From: Cyanoderma ruficeps
Lineage: Eukaryota > Chordata > Aves > Passeriformes > Timaliidae
Length of the DNA stretch: 64,000 bases
Direction of reading: 5' to 3'
Assembly (NCBI GenBank): GCA_008694505.1
Contig: VZDJ01007747.1
Coordinates: 37,417,201 to 37,481,200, forward strand
Under the pieces are notes generated by a model. That model searched no databases. It saw only the letters and a list, made by a program, of their open reading frames with translations, and was not told where the DNA came from. A program made the position numbers and the translations under genes. This document shows positions 61,037 to 64,000 of this stretch, piece after piece. Positions within the stretch are counted from its first letter, which is position 1. Each line of letters opens with the position of its first letter.

Positions 61037-64000
61037 AGAATGCAAGAGATGTGAATCAACATGAATCAACATGGCCTACTTCCATATCAGCTTAGATTCA
61101 AAACGGGTTGGAATAAACTTCCAGGTTTTGGATGCTTTTCTGAAGCATCTTAAATCTTTTTCAAAAGTTATGTTTTATATCTGAAAATGTGCTCACAGCT
61201 CTTCAGAGCTGTGGTTTGATGTGGCAGTGGAGAAACCTTTTACTCTCCTGTTTCAAGTATGAGGGTCTCTGTCAGATCTCTATGTCTGCATGTACATGTG
61301 TGAGTGGAGAAAGAGACAAATGTTTCACAGTCTCAACAACTAAATTTAAGCTGAGGTTGTTTGTTCAGCTGAACAGTGGCTCCAGAAGGGATCTCAAGCT
61401 TGAGTATTTGGGGGGTTACTGGTTTTCTTACTAGTAACAGCTTTCTCATCACCACCCCAAATGCCCTGAGAGGGTGGTGGGAGTAAACTTGCACTGTGCA
61501 TGGGTTGTCATGCATCTGTTTTAGGAGAAAAACAAGTCATTTCTGTTAGTGTCATTCTGGCACTTCCTCTAAGCATTTGATTAATTTAAAAAGAGCTTTC
61601 TCTAAACAATCTGTTATTTCTGTGTCTTTTTGCATCTGGATCCAGGCTGAGGCACGTGGCAGATGTAATTGCTTGGCATTGCAGTGAGCTAGGAGGTCCT
61701 ACTTTCATTCTCTTTCCCTAGGGAAAAAACCCACAAAAATGAACCCCCCAATCCACAAACCATCAAACATCCAGACCCTCCAAATCCTGTATTTTCTCAA
61801 AAGATCTTCTCTGATACCTCAAACCATAGATGAATATTCACAAACTTGATAAAAAGCTCAGCTTCCTAATATTCCCAGCAGAAAGAGCCATGGTCAGCTG
61901 AGGGTGGTCACTTGCCCACTATGTTTCCCAGACATGTGTTTTTCCTATCAGTGAGAGGCTCTGCAGCAATGTTGACTTTGTGCAATGGGGTTCTGAACTC
62001 CCACAGGGTAAGTTACATATTACTTGATCAAACCTTATTTTCATCTGAACAAGGTCCTTTCACTATCCCATAATATTCTACTCGTGGATTAGTTTTAAAG
62101 AGTTTGGTTTAAATACTTCAGTAATTTTTAAGAACATTTGCACTGAATTTTGTCTTTTATCTAATAACCTGTAATCATAATTTGCAGGCAGAAGCAAGTT
62201 GTTACATTTTTATTTAGAAAATGCTTTTCTCTTATCTGTGATCTATTTATCTATTTAAGAACGTTTTCATATTTCACTGCTAGATGATATATGGACAGAG
62301 AGATACATTAGATTTTTTTTTGTTTCCCAAATACATTCATTATTCATAAGTACTCACAGAACAGCCCAAGCAAACTAATTACAGGTTATGTGTACTTTGT
62401 AAATTATTGAACCAAACTATTTGTGGCATGTTATTGAAACAAACTCTTCAGTGAGTGTGACTAAAACTTCTGAATTACAGAATAACAAAGTTGAAAAAAT
62501 ACTAAATTATAAACAGAAGACTTATGGTATCAAATTTTATTTACATAAATTTATGCCATGCTCTGTAGATCTTAGTTTGCCAAAGGTTTGATCCTGAAAA
62601 ACTACTGTACCTGCTATATCTCTTTGTGAAAAATACCTAAACATTTCCATAGTTATTTTTAATCTAATAGCAGAAAAAGTAAAACAAGGATGATATAAGA
62701 AACTGAATTTTATTCTTTGGGTATGTTTTCAGACCCATAAAATATATTAAGTTTATACTGTTTTCCTGTTTTGTTATAGATGGAATGTATCTCTGGCTTG
62801 GATTAATGTTTTCTAGTTGGGCTTTTTTTTGTTATTTTTCACATGAATTTGTCACACAGGACATTTCAGTCTGTGTTATCCTGTTCAACAGACAGCACCC
62901 TACTGAACTATTTTATTTAAATATGTTGGCATTTCCCACGGGTATGTTCTCAGCAGGAAAGCATTGGATAAAATTGGTGTGGTTTGTCAGCCCTTTCAGG
63001 AGGGCAGCTGGGGCAATGCCTCCGAGGCATTACCTGTCACTGGCTGTACTTGGATTTCATCCTTTGAAGCCAGCAGGGTCGTATAAAGTCTCAAATTTAT
63101 TTTCATTTTGACTTTAAAGAAGTCAGATAACTTTGCTTTCCAGAAGAAATTATTAAAACACGTCTGTGTATCTTTTGTTATTGGACTGGTGCCCGTGGGT
63201 GCTGGTGAGAAACTTTCCTCCTGCTGCTGCCAGGTGTCCCGGGTCGGTCAGTGAGCAGAACAGCTCTGACAGGTGGTGCAGGGTTGTTGCTGTACATTTC
63301 TGATGGCAGGATACAGCCAGGTGCAAAACCAGGATGACTTTCAATTCAGTAGAAGTGTTTCAATGGGAGTTAAATGCATTTTTTTTGAATCCATGGCTCC
63401 TTTAAATAACTGTAATTTTCACCCTGAAATTTGAGTGCAGGAAGGGAAACTCTCCTAGAAGGCATCAGGGATATGGGAAGTTGATTCAAGTTTGCTTAAA
63501 AGTTACAACAGGAAAACTCCTCACCCTCCCCTGGAATAAGGATGGTGAGAGTACAGATGCACAACCCTAATCTGTGATGCAAACATTCTCCTTTCCTTGG
63601 GAAACATACTCTCTGCATTACTAAATCCAGTTGCTGAAATTGTGTTTAATACTGGCAAAACCTCAAGTTTCAATCTCTGTCAATGAAGTTGACTGACTGC
63701 AGCCAAACTGTTCCCAAGTGAACAGCACCATGAGACAGGGCAGAATCAAGCCTCTGGGAGCAGAGCAGAATTTCTTTTTCCAGGTTGAGAAATTGTTTAT
63801 TTTTCCTTCCTATATTGTAGAGAACCACCCCCCCAGAAACCTTTTCCTACGAAAGACAACATGAATTATTAAATAGAACATCCATTCATATGTTATACTC
63901 TTATTTATTAATTTTATTTTTGCAATATTCTATTCACAATTGTCCTTTGGGCATTTTTTTTTCAGTGAGTTGAATAAAATTTGTTTTCTCAGCATCTTTA
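61037..64000. other. Gene-free single-copy DNA
   Basis: Nothing recognised apart from a 10-bp direct duplication at 61053-61072 (GAATCAACAT twice), an A/C-rich tract at 61721-61772, and a 17-base palindrome at 63015-63031 (AATGCCTC, one base, GAGGCATT). The right end (63880-64000) is AT-rich. Confidence 0.55.

Noticed and set aside
63015..63031. Perfect palindrome with 8-base arms and a 1-base centre
   Set aside because: About one such inverted repeat is expected by chance in a window this size.
1..64000. tRNA, rRNA or snRNA genes and CRISPR arrays
   Set aside because: None seen. No cloverleaf with A and B boxes, no conserved rRNA blocks and no regularly spaced repeats were noticed, and CRISPR is not expected in a bird.

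Overview
The window is vertebrate nuclear DNA, almost certainly from a bird. The evidence is the interspersed repeats: every LINE fragment seen is a 5'-truncated CR1 with the avian 3' end (short repeats of the ATTCTATG / ATTCTGTG type), and there are two solo retroviral LTRs of avian type. The LTR at 24321-24759 resembles LTRs I associate with songbirds, so a passerine is my best guess, with moderate confidence. Base composition is AT-rich and CpG-poor, with no CpG island.

No gene can be identified with confidence. The window reads as a gene desert or a very long intron. The open frames present are mostly no longer than chance predicts for this much AT-rich DNA. What is certain is a sparse set of transposable elements. 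A cluster at 3880-5068 holds CR1 (-), solo LTR (+) and CR1 (+). Other CR1 copies lie at 11532-12109 (-), 26298-26412 (-), 29228-29443 and 29447-29903 (both -, abutting), 32985-33067 (+), 51700-52108 (+, keeping degenerate reverse-transcriptase sequence) and 59024-59406 (+). A solo LTR on the minus strand at 24321-24759 has intact TG...CA ends and a perfect 6-bp target duplication. Simple and low-complexity tracts fill in the rest, including a strong G-quadruplex motif at 41093-41121. There are two single-base Ns (12826 and 61009); both sit in poly-T between duplicated flanks and look like assembly joins.

The least explained signals are a few stretches that look like isolated exons. The best is minus-strand 7392-7706: an open frame ending in a stop, behind a strong 3' splice site, and coinciding with a sharp local rise in CpG. 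Weaker minus-strand candidates are 16159-16398, with a perfect GTAAGT donor, and 20235-20288. On the plus strand, 21072-21201 would encode a signal-peptide-like start ending at a GTATGT donor, and 35086-35181 is a short CpG-rich terminal-exon-like frame. I do not recognise any of the encoded peptides, and the pieces do not assemble into one proven gene. A cluster of four GCGTG/CACGC cores plus a CACGTG E-box at 59819-59983 is the most distinctive possible regulatory site.
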